Of a stretch of 64,000 nucleotides of DNA, positions 55,885-63,468 are shown piece after piece. Under the pieces are notes generated by a model. The model was given only the letters and a program-made list of their open reading frames with translations, did not search any database and was not told where the DNA came from. The translations under genes were made by a program, and so were the position numbers. Source of the stretch: JABMPX01 sp964649795 (GTDB lineage: Bacteria > Patescibacteriota > Minisyncoccia > Portnoybacterales > UBA2143); assembly GCA_964649795.1 (NCBI GenBank), contig CAZYQY010000001.1, forward strand, positions 3,181 through 67,180, in the 5' to 3' direction. Within the stretch, counting starts at the first letter, position 1, and every line of letters begins with the position of its first letter.

Positions 55885-57912
55885 ATGGACAAGCAAGAAG
55901 CCAATAATAGAATAGCCAAATTAAGAAAAGTTATTAATCGCCATAATTATTGCTATCATGTGTTGGATAAGCCAGATATATCTGACGCTGTTTTTGATTC
56001 TTTAAAACATGAATTATATAAATTAGAACAGCAATATCCAGATTTGATTACTTTAGATTCTCCAACCCAGAGGGTTAGCGGCAAAGCCTTAGACAAATTT
56101 GAAAAAGTCAGACATAAAGAACGCATGCTTTCATTAGAAGATGTTTTTTATAAAGAAGAATTAAAAGCTTGGCAAGAACGAATTCAAAAAATAGTTCCTA
56201 AACATAAAATAGATTACTTTACTGAATTAAAAATAGACGGCTTTGCTATTTCTTTAATTTATGAAAATGGCGTTTTTGTCCAAGGAGCAACTCGAGGCAA
56301 TGGACAAATTGGTGAAAATGTTACTCAGAATTTGAAAACAATTGCTTCTATACCTTTAAAATTAGAAATTCATGGAAAAGCGCTATTATACATGCTTACA
56401 AAAGTTAAATCTTTATTAAAAAAAGGAAGGATAGAAATCCGTGGGGAAGTGTATATGACTAAATCTGTATTTGAAAAAATTAACCAGGGAAGAGAAAAAC
56501 AAAATTTGCCTCTTTATGCCAATCCTCGCAATACAGCTGCTGGCAGCATTAGACAGCTTAATCCGAAAATAGCTGCTTCCCGTGAATTAGAATTTTTAGC
56601 TTATAACATAGTAACTGATTTTGGCCAAGAAACCCATCAACAAGAGCACCAAATCCTAAAATCTTTAGGTTTTAAAACGAGCATAGATGAGTATTGCAAT
56701 AATTTAGACAAAGTTATTGATTTCTGGCAGAAAATTAAGCGAATCAGAAAAAAATTACCATATCAAATTGATGGAATAGTAAATAATGTTAATAATAATA
56801 AGATTTTTGATAAATTAGGCGTTGTTGGCAAAGCGCCTCGAGGAGCAATTGCTTTTAAATTTCCTGCTAAAGAAGCTGCTACAATAGTAGAAGACATTTT
56901 AATTCAAATAGGCCGGACTGGCGTTTTAACGCCAGTGGCTCATTTAAGACCAGTTCGTTTGGGAGGTATTTTAATAACTCGAGCTACTCTTCACAATGAG
57001 GACGAAATAAAACGCTTGGATGTTAGAATAAACGATACAGTAATTGTTCAGAGGGCTGGTGATGTAATTCCTGACATAGTTAAAGTAATCAAGAAATTAC
57101 GCACAGGCAAAGAGAAAAAGTTTCTAATGCCTAAAAAATGTCCTGTTTGCAATAGTCCTATTGTGAGGCCAGCCGGAGAATCAGCTCATCGTTGCACTAA
57201 TAAAAAATGCGGTTCTATCCAAAGACAAAAAATTATCCATTTTGCCTCTAAAAAGGGTTTTGAGATTGACGGATTAGGTCCTAAAATAATTAGTCAGTTA
57301 ATGGACCAAGGATTGCTTTCCAGCCCTGTTGATCTTTTTTCTTTAAAGCAGGGCGATTTGATTAATTTAGAACGTTTTGCTGAAAAATCAGCCAGCAATT
57401 TAATTGAAGCAATTAAGAAAAGTAAAAAAATTTCATTTTCCAGATTTATCTTTGCTTTAGGTATTCGTCATATTGGCGAAGAAACAGCCATTGTTTTGGC
57501 AAAACACTTTGGCAGCTTAAAAAAACTGCGTGAAGCAGACAATGAAGAACTTCCTGAAATTGAAGATGTAGGAGAAATTGTTGCTAAAAGTATTCATCAG
57601 TGGTTTAATGATAATAAGAATAAGGAAATTATTAATAGTCTTATCAGATTAGGAGTAGAGATTAGAAAAGTAAAACCATTTAAACAAAAACTAAAAGGGA
57701 AAACATTTGTTTTGACTGGAGAATTGGACAGCATAACCAGGGAACAGGCCAAGACAAAAATTAGACAATTAAGCGGCAATATTTCCAGTTCTGTGTCCAA
57801 ACAAACTGATTTTGTTATAGCAGGGAAAGAACCTGGCTCTAAATACAATAAAGCAAAGAAACTGGGAATAAAAATCATTAATGAGAAAGAATTCTTAAAA
57901 AAAATAAGATAA
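55885..57912 (+). CDS. ligA: NAD-dependent DNA ligase LigA
   Basis: A 675-residue ligase with all domains: Ia (YYH-type RHNYCYHVLDKPDISDAVFD), adenylation domain with the catalytic motif TELKIDGFAISLIYENG, OB fold, four-Cys zinc finger (CPVCNSPIVRPAGESAHRCTNKKC), HhH domain and C-terminal BRCT (KLKGKTFVLTGELDSITREQAK). It seals nicks in replication and repair. The ATG at 55885 (MDKQEANNRI) is chosen over 55861, which would overlap the upstream gene. Confidence 0.96.
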   Translation: MDKQEANNRIAKLRKVINRHNYCYHVLDKPDISDAVFDSLKHELYKLEQQYPDLITLDSPTQRVSGKALDKFEKVRHKERMLSLEDVFYKEELKAWQERIQKIVPKHKIDYFTELKIDGFAISLIYENGVFVQGATRGNGQIGENVTQNLKTIASIPLKLEIHGKALLYMLTKVKSLLKKGRIEIRGEVYMTKSVFEKINQGREKQNLPLYANPRNTAAGSIRQLNPKIAASRELEFLAYNIVTDFGQETHQQEHQILKSLGFKTSIDEYCNNLDKVIDFWQKIKRIRKKLPYQIDGIVNNVNNNKIFDKLGVVGKAPRGAIAFKFPAKEAATIVEDILIQIGRTGVLTPVAHLRPVRLGGILITRATLHNEDEIKRLDVRINDTVIVQRAGDVIPDIVKVIKKLRTGKEKKFLMPKKCPVCNSPIVRPAGESAHRCTNKKCGSIQRQKIIHFASKKGFEIDGLGPKIISQLMDQGLLSSPVDLFSLKQGDLINLERFAEKSASNLIEAIKKSKKISFSRFIFALGIRHIGEETAIVLAKHFGSLKKLREADNEELPEIEDVGEIVAKSIHQWFNDNKNKEIINSLIRLGVEIRKVKPFKQKLKGKTFVLTGELDSITREQAKTKIRQLSGNISSSVSKQTDFVIAGKEPGSKYNKAKKLGIKIINEKEFLKKIR

Positions 57913-57928
57913 AATTGAAACTATTAAT

Positions 57929-58207
57929 ATGATTAATATTGATAATATATCTAAATTAGCCAGATTAGGATTATCTGATAAGGAAAAAAACAAGCTTAAA
58001 AAAGAAATTCCAGCTATTTTGGATTTTGTTAATAAATTAAATGAGATTAAAACAGATAAAATCGAGCCAACTGCTCAAGTAACTGGCTTGGAAAATGTAG
58101 TGCGAGAAGATAAAGCACAAAAAAGAACTAAACAAGAAGCAAAAAAACTACTAGATTTGGCTCCTGAAACTAAAGACGGCTACGTAAAAGTCAAAGCAGT
58201 GTTATGA
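57929..58207 (+). CDS. gatC: Aspartyl/glutamyl-tRNA amidotransferase subunit C
   Basis: A 92-residue helical protein: DNISKLARLGLSDKEKNKLKKEIPAILDFVNKLNEI and the C-terminal DLAPETKDGYVKVKAVL, the GatC pattern. It wraps around GatA and GatB in the complex that amidates Glu-tRNAGln or Asp-tRNAAsn. It overlaps gatA by 4 nt. Confidence 0.94.
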   Translation: MINIDNISKLARLGLSDKEKNKLKKEIPAILDFVNKLNEIKTDKIEPTAQVTGLENVVREDKAQKRTKQEAKKLLDLAPETKDGYVKVKAVL

Positions 58208-59622
58208 ATAAATTAACGATTAAACAAGCTCATCATGGCTTAGTTAAAAAAGAATTTTCATCAGTTGAATTAACAGAAGCGGTTTTAAACAGAATAAAAA
58301 AACAGGATAAAGAAATCCATGCTTATTTGACTGTAAGTGAAGAATTGGCTTTGAACCAGGCAAAGAGAATAGATAAAAAAATTGCTAATAAAGAAAAAAT
58401 CAGTACCCTATCAGGAATTCCTGTGGCTGTTAAAGATATTATTTCAGTTGAAGGAGTTAAATGTACAGCTGGTTCAAAAATTCTAGAGAATTATATTGCT
58501 TCCTATGACGCTACAGTAATTAAACGGCTTAAAAAAGCAGGAGCAGTAATTGTTGGCAAGACCAATCAAGATGAATTTGGCATGGGCGCTTCAGGTGAAA
58601 ACTCTGGTTTTGGACCAACTAAGAATCCATTTGACTTAGAAAGGGTGCCTGGTGGAAGCTCAAGCGGTTCAGCAGCTGCTTTGGCCTCTAACCAATGTAT
58701 TTATGCTTTGGGCTCTGATACTGGAGGTTCAGTTCGCCAGCCGTCTTCTTTTTGCGGAGTTATCGGTTTAAAACCAACTTATGGACGGGTTTCCCGTTAT
58801 GGTTTAATTGCTTTTGCTTCTTCATTAGATCAAATTGGCCCTATAACCAAAACAGCTGAAGACGCTCAAATAGTTTTTGAAACTATTAAAGGAAAAGACG
58901 AAATGGATTCAACCAGCATAGATTTTGAAGAAGAAAACAGAGAAGAAAAATTAGAAGTTAAAAATTTAAAAATAGGCATTCCTAAGGAATATTTTATTAA
59001 AGGGATTGATCCAGAAGTGGAAAAAATAGTCAAAAAAGCTGTTGACCAATACAAGGGGAAAGGAGCTGAAATTATAGAAATTAGTTTGCCTCATACAGAA
59101 TACGCTTTATCTGTTTATTATATTATCATGCCGGCTGAAGCTTCTGCTAATTTATCCCGATATGACAGCATTAAATATGGATTTTCAATAAAAGGAGAAA
59201 ATCTTTTGGATAGCTATTTTAAAACTCGCGAACAGGGTTTTGGCGATGAGGTTAAAAGAAGAATTATGATAGGAACTTATGTATTATCAGCTGGATATTA
59301 TGATGCTTATTATCTTAAAGCTCAAAAAGTAAGGACTTTAATTAAAGATGATTTTGATAAAGCATTTGGAAAAGTAGATGTTTTAATGACGCCAACTGCG
59401 CCAACACCAGCTTTTAAGTTGGGAGAGAAAATAGATGATCCAGTTTCTATGTATCTTTCAGATATTTATACGGTTTCAGCTAATTTAGCTGGCATACCAG
59501 CTGTTTCTGTTCCTTGTGGAAAAATTGACGGTTTGCCAGTAGGATTGCAAATTATTGGCAAGCAATTTGATGATGAAAAAATTCTTCAAATAGCTCAAAT
59601 TTATGAGAACAGCTTTTTATAA
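58204..59622 (+). CDS. gatA: Aspartyl/glutamyl-tRNA amidotransferase subunit A
   Basis: A 472-residue amidase-signature enzyme that frees ammonia from glutamine for tRNA amidation. Catalytic Lys in GIPVAVKDIISVEGV, Ser nucleophile region VPGGSSSGSAAALASNQ and GSDTGGSVRQPSSFCGVIGLKPTYGRVSRYG. Length is typical. gatB is not the next gene; it must lie elsewhere. Confidence 0.96.
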   Translation: MNKLTIKQAHHGLVKKEFSSVELTEAVLNRIKKQDKEIHAYLTVSEELALNQAKRIDKKIANKEKISTLSGIPVAVKDIISVEGVKCTAGSKILENYIASYDATVIKRLKKAGAVIVGKTNQDEFGMGASGENSGFGPTKNPFDLERVPGGSSSGSAAALASNQCIYALGSDTGGSVRQPSSFCGVIGLKPTYGRVSRYGLIAFASSLDQIGPITKTAEDAQIVFETIKGKDEMDSTSIDFEEENREEKLEVKNLKIGIPKEYFIKGIDPEVEKIVKKAVDQYKGKGAEIIEISLPHTEYALSVYYIIMPAEASANLSRYDSIKYGFSIKGENLLDSYFKTREQGFGDEVKRRIMIGTYVLSAGYYDAYYLKAQKVRTLIKDDFDKAFGKVDVLMTPTAPTPAFKLGEKIDDPVSMYLSDIYTVSANLAGIPAVSVPCGKIDGLPVGLQIIGKQFDDEKILQIAQIYENSFL

Positions 59623-60136
59623 AATTCAAGATTTTCTAATTACTTATTTTAATTCTGCTGATTGGCAAAATAGTATTTCAATTTTGAAGATTATTTCAGT
59701 AATTTTTTCTTTTTTACTATTGGTAGCTATAATTCTTATTATTTTCAAAATCAGAGAAAATATCCAGAGATCTTTAGAAATAGTCAAAAAAAACATTGGT
59801 CCTGATATTCCGCCTAAAGAAGCAACAAACAAAAAATGGCAGACAATTTTGGATAAATTAGAAGGTATTAATGAAAGCGATTATAAATTAGCTGTTATTG
59901 AAGCAGATAAAATTTTAGATGATTTCTTAAAGAGATTAGGATATCAAGGCGAAGATATGGGGGAGAGGTTAAAACAGATTAAATTTGATAAATTAGCCAA
60001 TATTGATGATCTTTGGCAAGCGCATAAAGTACGGAACAGAATTGCTCATGAGCCGGATTTCCAATTAACACAAACTCAAGCAAAAAGAACTATAGAAATT
60101 TACCAGCGCGCTTTAGAAGATTTAGAAACGCTTTAA
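59603..60136 (+). CDS. Membrane-anchored HEPN-like protein
   Basis: A 177-residue protein: one N-terminal membrane segment (about 30-52, VIFSFLLLVAIILIIFKI) and a helical cytoplasmic domain with HKVRNRIAHEPDFQLT, fitting the HEPN motif RxxxxH (RNRIAH). Many HEPN proteins are RNases or toxin-like, though inactive ones exist. It overlaps gatA by 20 nt and is translated with the tRNA amidotransferase genes, with a terminator right after. Target unknown. Confidence 0.6.
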   Translation: MRTAFYKIQDFLITYFNSADWQNSISILKIISVIFSFLLLVAIILIIFKIRENIQRSLEIVKKNIGPDIPPKEATNKKWQTILDKLEGINESDYKLAVIEADKILDDFLKRLGYQGEDMGERLKQIKFDKLANIDDLWQAHKVRNRIAHEPDFQLTQTQAKRTIEIYQRALEDLETL

Positions 60137-60155
60137 GATTTTTTGAAACAAAAAA

Positions 60156-60185
60156 AACAGCCCATTTATATGGGTTGTTTTTTAT
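60156..60185 (+). terminator. Rho-independent terminator
   Basis: AACAGCCCAT pairs with ATGGGTTGTT (60170-60179, one G-U pair) around TTAT, followed by a T run. It ends the ligA-gatCA unit. Confidence 0.8.
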
Positions 60186-60264
60186 TCACGGATTACTCGG
60201 GACACCAAGAAAACTTTTAGGGAATTAGTTGGAAAAATTTATTAGATTTTTCGAAGTCATAAGC

Positions 60265-60293
60265 TTGACTTTTTAAATTATTTTAGTTAGTAT
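60265..60293 (+). promoter_or_regulatory. Putative promoter (TTGACT-17-TAGTAT)
   Basis: -35 TTGACT (60265-60270), 17-nt spacer, -10 TAGTAT (60288-60293). The leader AATAGTTATTTTAAAAGAAGG is AGTT-TTTTAA-rich, like those upstream of other small genes, and provides GGAGGG before the ATG at 60332. Confidence 0.5.
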
Positions 60294-60331
60294 TCGAGAA
60301 ATAGTTATTTTAAAAGAAGGAGGGAAAAGCA

Positions 60332-60838
60332 ATGAGAGAGGAACGCTTGATTAAAGAAGCAAGTCCTTGCGATACTGATTTTACAGACAAATCAGTTCAG
60401 ACTATATCAGATGCGAAGGCGAGAGGGCGAGTTCTTTGTCCGAATCATGCCGTGTGTAAAGAACGAAATGCCAAAGAGACGATTTATTGTTCTCGTCAAA
60501 TTGCCCAGCAATTTGCCATTCATACTTTGAACAACCGCAATCCTTTTCATCAGGCTGCTCAAGAAGAAGTGAAAGACCTTATGAACGAATTGCCGGACGG
60601 AAAGATTTGGGTATTTCGAAACGAGCAATGGCAAGTTGTCGACATGAGAAACAATGTTATAAACGACATCGTCCAATTCGCGCTTACCATGATTGATCGA
60701 CAAGAAGGCGAGCGTCGGCCCTTCACAAAAGACAGCATGAGAGTTCCGGAGCTGGGGCCCAGTGATGCGATGTACAATGCCATGCTTGATCTCGACGAAA
60801 TATACGGCGAAGTCGGACAGAAAAACCCATATTGGTAA
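60332..60838 (+). CDS. Hypothetical soluble protein (168 aa), composition unlike neighbours
   Basis: A 168-residue protein with few strongly hydrophobic stretches and a Cys cluster (VLCPNHAVCKERNAKETIYC, about 40-59) that may bind metal. Codon use is visibly richer in G and C (cgc, gcg, ccg) than the surrounding genes, suggesting recent acquisition. It has its own promoter, an excellent Shine-Dalgarno (AAGGAGGG) and a terminator. No family recognised. Confidence 0.65.
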   Translation: MREERLIKEASPCDTDFTDKSVQTISDAKARGRVLCPNHAVCKERNAKETIYCSRQIAQQFAIHTLNNRNPFHQAAQEEVKDLMNELPDGKIWVFRNEQWQVVDMRNNVINDIVQFALTMIDRQEGERRPFTKDSMRVPELGPSDAMYNAMLDLDEIYGEVGQKNPYW

Positions 60839-60868
60839 TTATTCTGATTTGTTCTTCTGTGACAAAAC

Positions 60869-60906
60869 AAAAGCCCACTAGTTATAAGATATACTAGGGG
60901 CTTTTT
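60869..60906 (+). terminator. Rho-independent terminator
   Basis: A long stem, AAGCCC-A-CTAGT pairing with ACTAG-G-GGCTT, closes an AT-rich loop and is followed by T-rich sequence. It ends the 60332 gene. Confidence 0.75.
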
Positions 60907-61013
60907 CTTTTTCAAATCTATCAAAATATCTACAAATCTGTACAAATACAAAAACCCGCCAGAGGCGGACACTGATTTTTATTTCCAAATCAGAGATTTG
61001 GATAAAAATCGTG

Positions 61014-61087
61014 CGGGAGCGACCGGACTCGAACCGGCAACCTTCTGCGTGACAGGCAGATGCTCTGACCAATTGAGCTACACCCCC
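61014..61087 (-). tRNA. tRNA-Asp(GTC)
   Basis: Minus-strand cloverleaf: acceptor GGGGGTG/CGCTCCC with two G-U pairs, D-arm AGCTCAATTGGTCAGAGCA, anticodon stem TCTGC/GCAGA with loop CTGTCAC (anticodon GTC), T-loop TTCGAGT, discriminator G as expected for Asp. CCA is not encoded. Confidence 0.93.
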
Positions 61088-61094
61088 TTTTTAG

Positions 61095-61167
61095 TAGCGG
61101 CGGAGGGATTTGAACCCCCGACCCATCGGTTATGATCCGATCGCTCTAACCACTGAGCTACGCCGCC
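61095..61167 (-). tRNA. tRNA-Met/Ile2(CAT), elongator type
   Basis: Acceptor GGCGGCG/CGCCGCT (G-U at 1:72), elongator-type D-arm AGCTCAGTGGTTAGAGCG, anticodon stem ATCGG/CCGAT with loop ATCATAA (anticodon CAT), T-loop TTCAAAT, discriminator A. Either elongator Met or Ile2 with lysidine; the initiator is the separate gene at 61245-61521. Confidence 0.85.
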
Positions 61168-61244
61168 GCAAAACTATTCTAAATCTTTGATTTAGTAAAT
61201 AGTTTTAGCGTCCCGTAGTATTACGGGACAAAATCATATTCTTG

Positions 61245-61521
61245 TTGCGGGGGCCGGACTCGAACCGGCGACCTCGAGGTTCTTGCATATTAACCATTTA
61301 TTTCTAAATGGAATGGACTATCCCATCTTCCCATTGCTAATAGTGGGAAGTTCCCATTATAGTCTCTGAACCTTGTCGTCTAAGACGACCTTGGCTGCTG
61401 ATTACCGAGAAATAAATCTGACGGCTTCCCAGCAATTTAGAGAATTTTTCCACAGAATGTTGCCATCCTGGGCCACAATTTTACTTATGGGCCTCGCGAG
61501 CTGCCACTGCTCCACCCCGCA
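61245..61521 (-). tRNA. Initiator tRNA-fMet(CAT) interrupted by a group I intron
   Basis: The minus-strand 5' exon is 61521-61487 and the 3' exon 61281-61245; joined they give an initiator-type tRNA. D-arm start TGGAGCAGTGGCAGCTCG is typical of fMet. Anticodon stem CGAGG/CCTCG with loop CCCATAA; acceptor TGCGGGG/CCCCGCA; T-arm GCCGG-TTCGAGT-CCGGC; discriminator A. Odd: position 33 is C, not U; pair 29:41 is A-U rather than G-C; 1:72 is U-A. CCA is not encoded. Confidence 0.9.
61282..61486 (-). other. Group I self-splicing intron (205 nt) in the tRNA-fMet anticodon loop
   Basis: The intron lies right after the anticodon CAT. P1 can form from exon CCAT and intron GTGG, placing the required U-G pair at the 5' splice site, and the intron ends in G. 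Core elements on the minus strand: P7-type GTTCAGAGACTATA (61371-61358) and AAGATGGGATAGTCC (61329-61315); hairpins GTCGTC-TTA-GACGAC, CTTCCCA/TGGGAAG and CCATTTA-GAAA-TAAATGG with a GNRA loop. No homing endonuclease frame. Smaller than most group I introns. Confidence 0.88.
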
Positions 61522-61579
61522 TTGCCATTATAGAGGATAATTTTGTTAATGGCAAGGGTTATTTTCCCACATAAGATTG

Positions 61580-61608
61580 TTGCTTTGTCTCTTAAAATAA
61601 GGTAAAAT
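61580..61608 (+). promoter_or_regulatory. Putative promoter upstream of the 61615 gene, leaderless geometry
   Basis: -35 TTGCTT (61580-61585), 17-nt spacer, -10 TAAAAT (61603-61608); ATG at 61615, 6 nt later. Confidence 0.4.
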
Positions 61609-61614
61609 AAGAAT

Positions 61615-62010
61615 ATGAATCTCTCGATATATCTAGCGGGGTTGGTTTTGACTACTTTTTTAGCCAGTGCCTGCTTTATAGCTATTCTAATTTATTTTAA
61701 TCCGGATTCATCAACCTTACTCATTTTTATCTTGTTTTATCTAAGTTTATTCATTAGTTCAGCAGGATTTTTTACCTTAATGGGCCTAATTATAAGATGG
61801 TTTTCTCAAAAAAAGATTCTTAGATTGCGTCCATCAATGAATAAAATTATTAGTGAGTTAGAAATTTCTTTTCGCCAAGGATTACTTTTATCAGTTATTT
61901 TAATCTCCGTTTTAATTTTACAAAGCCAGAGAGCATTAGCTTGGTGGTGCCTAATAATTTTAGTCGGCTTAGCTGGATTAATTGAATATTGGCTGGAGAG
62001 AAGATATTAA
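61615..62010 (+). CDS. Hypothetical membrane protein upstream of pheS
   Basis: A 131-residue protein with four hydrophobic segments (about 5-27, 34-60, 88-102, 108-126) and a basic cytoplasmic loop. No motif or family recognised. It starts the pheS transcript and ends 3 nt before pheS. Whether it has a role in translation is unknown. Confidence 0.65.
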   Translation: MNLSIYLAGLVLTTFLASACFIAILIYFNPDSSTLLIFILFYLSLFISSAGFFTLMGLIIRWFSQKKILRLRPSMNKIISELEISFRQGLLLSVILISVLILQSQRALAWWCLIILVGLAGLIEYWLERRY

Positions 62011-62013
62011 ATT

Positions 62014-63021
62014 ATGTTTTCTCAACTTAAACAAAAATATATAAAAGAAATTTCTCAAGTTAAAAACTTGAAAGAGCTTGATGAAATTTATCATAAGTGT
62101 ATTGGTCGCAAAGGAGAATTGACCAATATTTTGCGTTCTCTAAAAGATTTAAAAGAAAAAGAACAAAAACAAAAAGGCAAATTAGCTAATAATCTTAAGC
62201 AGGAAATAGAAATTTTATTTGAGAATAAGAAGTTAAAACTTACTAATAATCTGCCTTATCAGCAGACAAATTGGATTGATGTGACTGTTCCTGGCAAATT
62301 GCCTGATCAAGGACATTTGCATCCAATTACTTTAGTTCAAGAAGAAATAGAAGATATTTTTCAATCAATGGGATTTTCTGTGCTTGATGGTCCAGAAATG
62401 GAAACCGAACATTATAATTTCGACGCTTTAAATATTCCTAAAAACCATCCAGCCAGAGATTTATGGGATACTTTCTGGTTAAAAAATATTAATTTATTGC
62501 TTCGTACTCACACTTCGCCAATGCAGGCTCGTTATATGGAGAAAAATCAACCGCCTTTGAGAATTATTGTTCCTGGCCGCTGTTTTCGCCATGAAGCAAC
62601 AGATGCTTCGCATGAGACAACCTTTCATCAGATAGAAGGATTGATGATTGGCCAGAATATTTCCATGGCTAATTTAAAGGGCGTTTTGGAGGGATTTATG
62701 AAACGATTTTACGGACCGCAAGTCAAATTGCGATGGCAGCCGAGTTATTTCCCATTTACTGAGCCAGGATTAGAATTATTGATGGGTTGTAGTATCTGTG
62801 GAGGTAAGGGATGTTCTACTTGTGGGCAAAGTGGTTGGATAGAGGTAATTCCATGCGGTATGGTCCACCCTAATGTTTTTAAAGCGGCGGGCTATAATCC
62901 AAATAGATATCAAGGTTTTGCCTTTGGAATGGGTTTAGATAGAATTGCTATGATGAAGTACAAAATTGATGATATTAGATTGTTTTATTCCAATGATTTA
63001 AGGTTTTTAAATCAGTTTTGA
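62014..63021 (+). CDS. pheS: Phenylalanyl-tRNA synthetase alpha subunit
   Basis: A 335-residue class II synthetase subunit: N-terminal coiled coil (about 1-85), then HPITLVQEEIEDIFQSMGF, motif 2 region LLRTHTSPMQARYM and PGRCFRHEATDASHETTFHQIEGLMIG, and motif 3 FGMGLDRIAMMKYKIDDIR. A CxxC...CxxC stretch (GCSICGGKGCSTCGQSGW) is unusual against E. coli PheS (327 aa) but common elsewhere. The beta subunit pheT is not downstream; accessory DNA follows instead. Confidence 0.96.
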   Translation: MFSQLKQKYIKEISQVKNLKELDEIYHKCIGRKGELTNILRSLKDLKEKEQKQKGKLANNLKQEIEILFENKKLKLTNNLPYQQTNWIDVTVPGKLPDQGHLHPITLVQEEIEDIFQSMGFSVLDGPEMETEHYNFDALNIPKNHPARDLWDTFWLKNINLLLRTHTSPMQARYMEKNQPPLRIIVPGRCFRHEATDASHETTFHQIEGLMIGQNISMANLKGVLEGFMKRFYGPQVKLRWQPSYFPFTEPGLELLMGCSICGGKGCSTCGQSGWIEVIPCGMVHPNVFKAAGYNPNRYQGFAFGMGLDRIAMMKYKIDDIRLFYSNDLRFLNQF

Positions 63022-63095
63022 TAGTTTTTGTTAATGTGAAATGTAAGTTTATATAAAAGATATATTTAAAATCTACATGAATTTTTCAGATTCGC

Positions 63096-63141
63096 AAAAA
63101 AAAAATAAAAAAAGGGAAACGATAATATTTTGTCGTTTCCC
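63096..63141 (-). terminator. Rho-independent terminator of the DUF397 gene
   Basis: The arms 63133-63141 and 63114-63122 (GGGAAACGA/TCGTTTCCC) pair perfectly. On the minus strand a long T-rich run follows (complement of A at 63096-63113). Confidence 0.85.
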
Positions 63142-63170
63142 CGGTTTTGGAAAGTTTTCCGCCTATCTAG

Positions 63171-63371
63171 TTACAGATCGAATTCGCCAGATTTTACCCC
63201 CTTGATGAAAGCATTCCATTCGTTTTCGGTAAAGGTCAACGTGGTTTTTTTCGGATCTTTTGAATCTCTAACGACTATCACGCCATTTTTCTTGGCAGTC
63301 ATGACGCAACCCATGGCGGGGTAGCTAAAGCTTGATTTACGGAAATTTCTGTCTAGAGAACTGTTCCCCAT
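63171..63371 (-). CDS. DUF397-family small protein
   Basis: A 66-residue protein from the ATG at 63371, 8 nt after an AGGAGG Shine-Dalgarno; a GTG at 63380 is in that site and is not chosen. Family blocks: NFRKSSFSYPAMGCVMTAKKNG and VRDSKDPKKTTLTFTENEWNAFIKGVKSGEFD, matching DUF397, a family best known from Actinobacteria (often beside XRE regulators). No regulator is nearby. Own promoter TTGACA-17-TAATAT and terminator. Its GC-richer codons suggest transfer. Confidence 0.85.
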   Translation of the reverse strand: MGNSSLDRNFRKSSFSYPAMGCVMTAKKNGVIVVRDSKDPKKTTLTFTENEWNAFIKGVKSGEFDL

Positions 63372-63439
63372 TTTATTCACCTCCTTTTAAAAGAACTATT
63401 TTAATACACGGAAGTTGTTTATATTGCACCTTAATTATA

Positions 63440-63468
63440 ATATTATCAGAAGCATCTAATTTTGTCAA
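63440..63468 (-). promoter_or_regulatory. Putative DUF397 promoter (TTGACA-17-TAATAT)
   Basis: Minus-strand -35 TTGACA (63468-63463) overlaps the last codon and stop of the transposase; 17-nt spacer; -10 TAATAT (63445-63440). The leader ends in TAGTTCTTTTAAAAGGAGG. Confidence 0.55.

Noticed and set aside
63022..63170. A gene between pheS and DUF397
   Set aside because: Only short AT-rich sequence and the minus-strand terminator are present.
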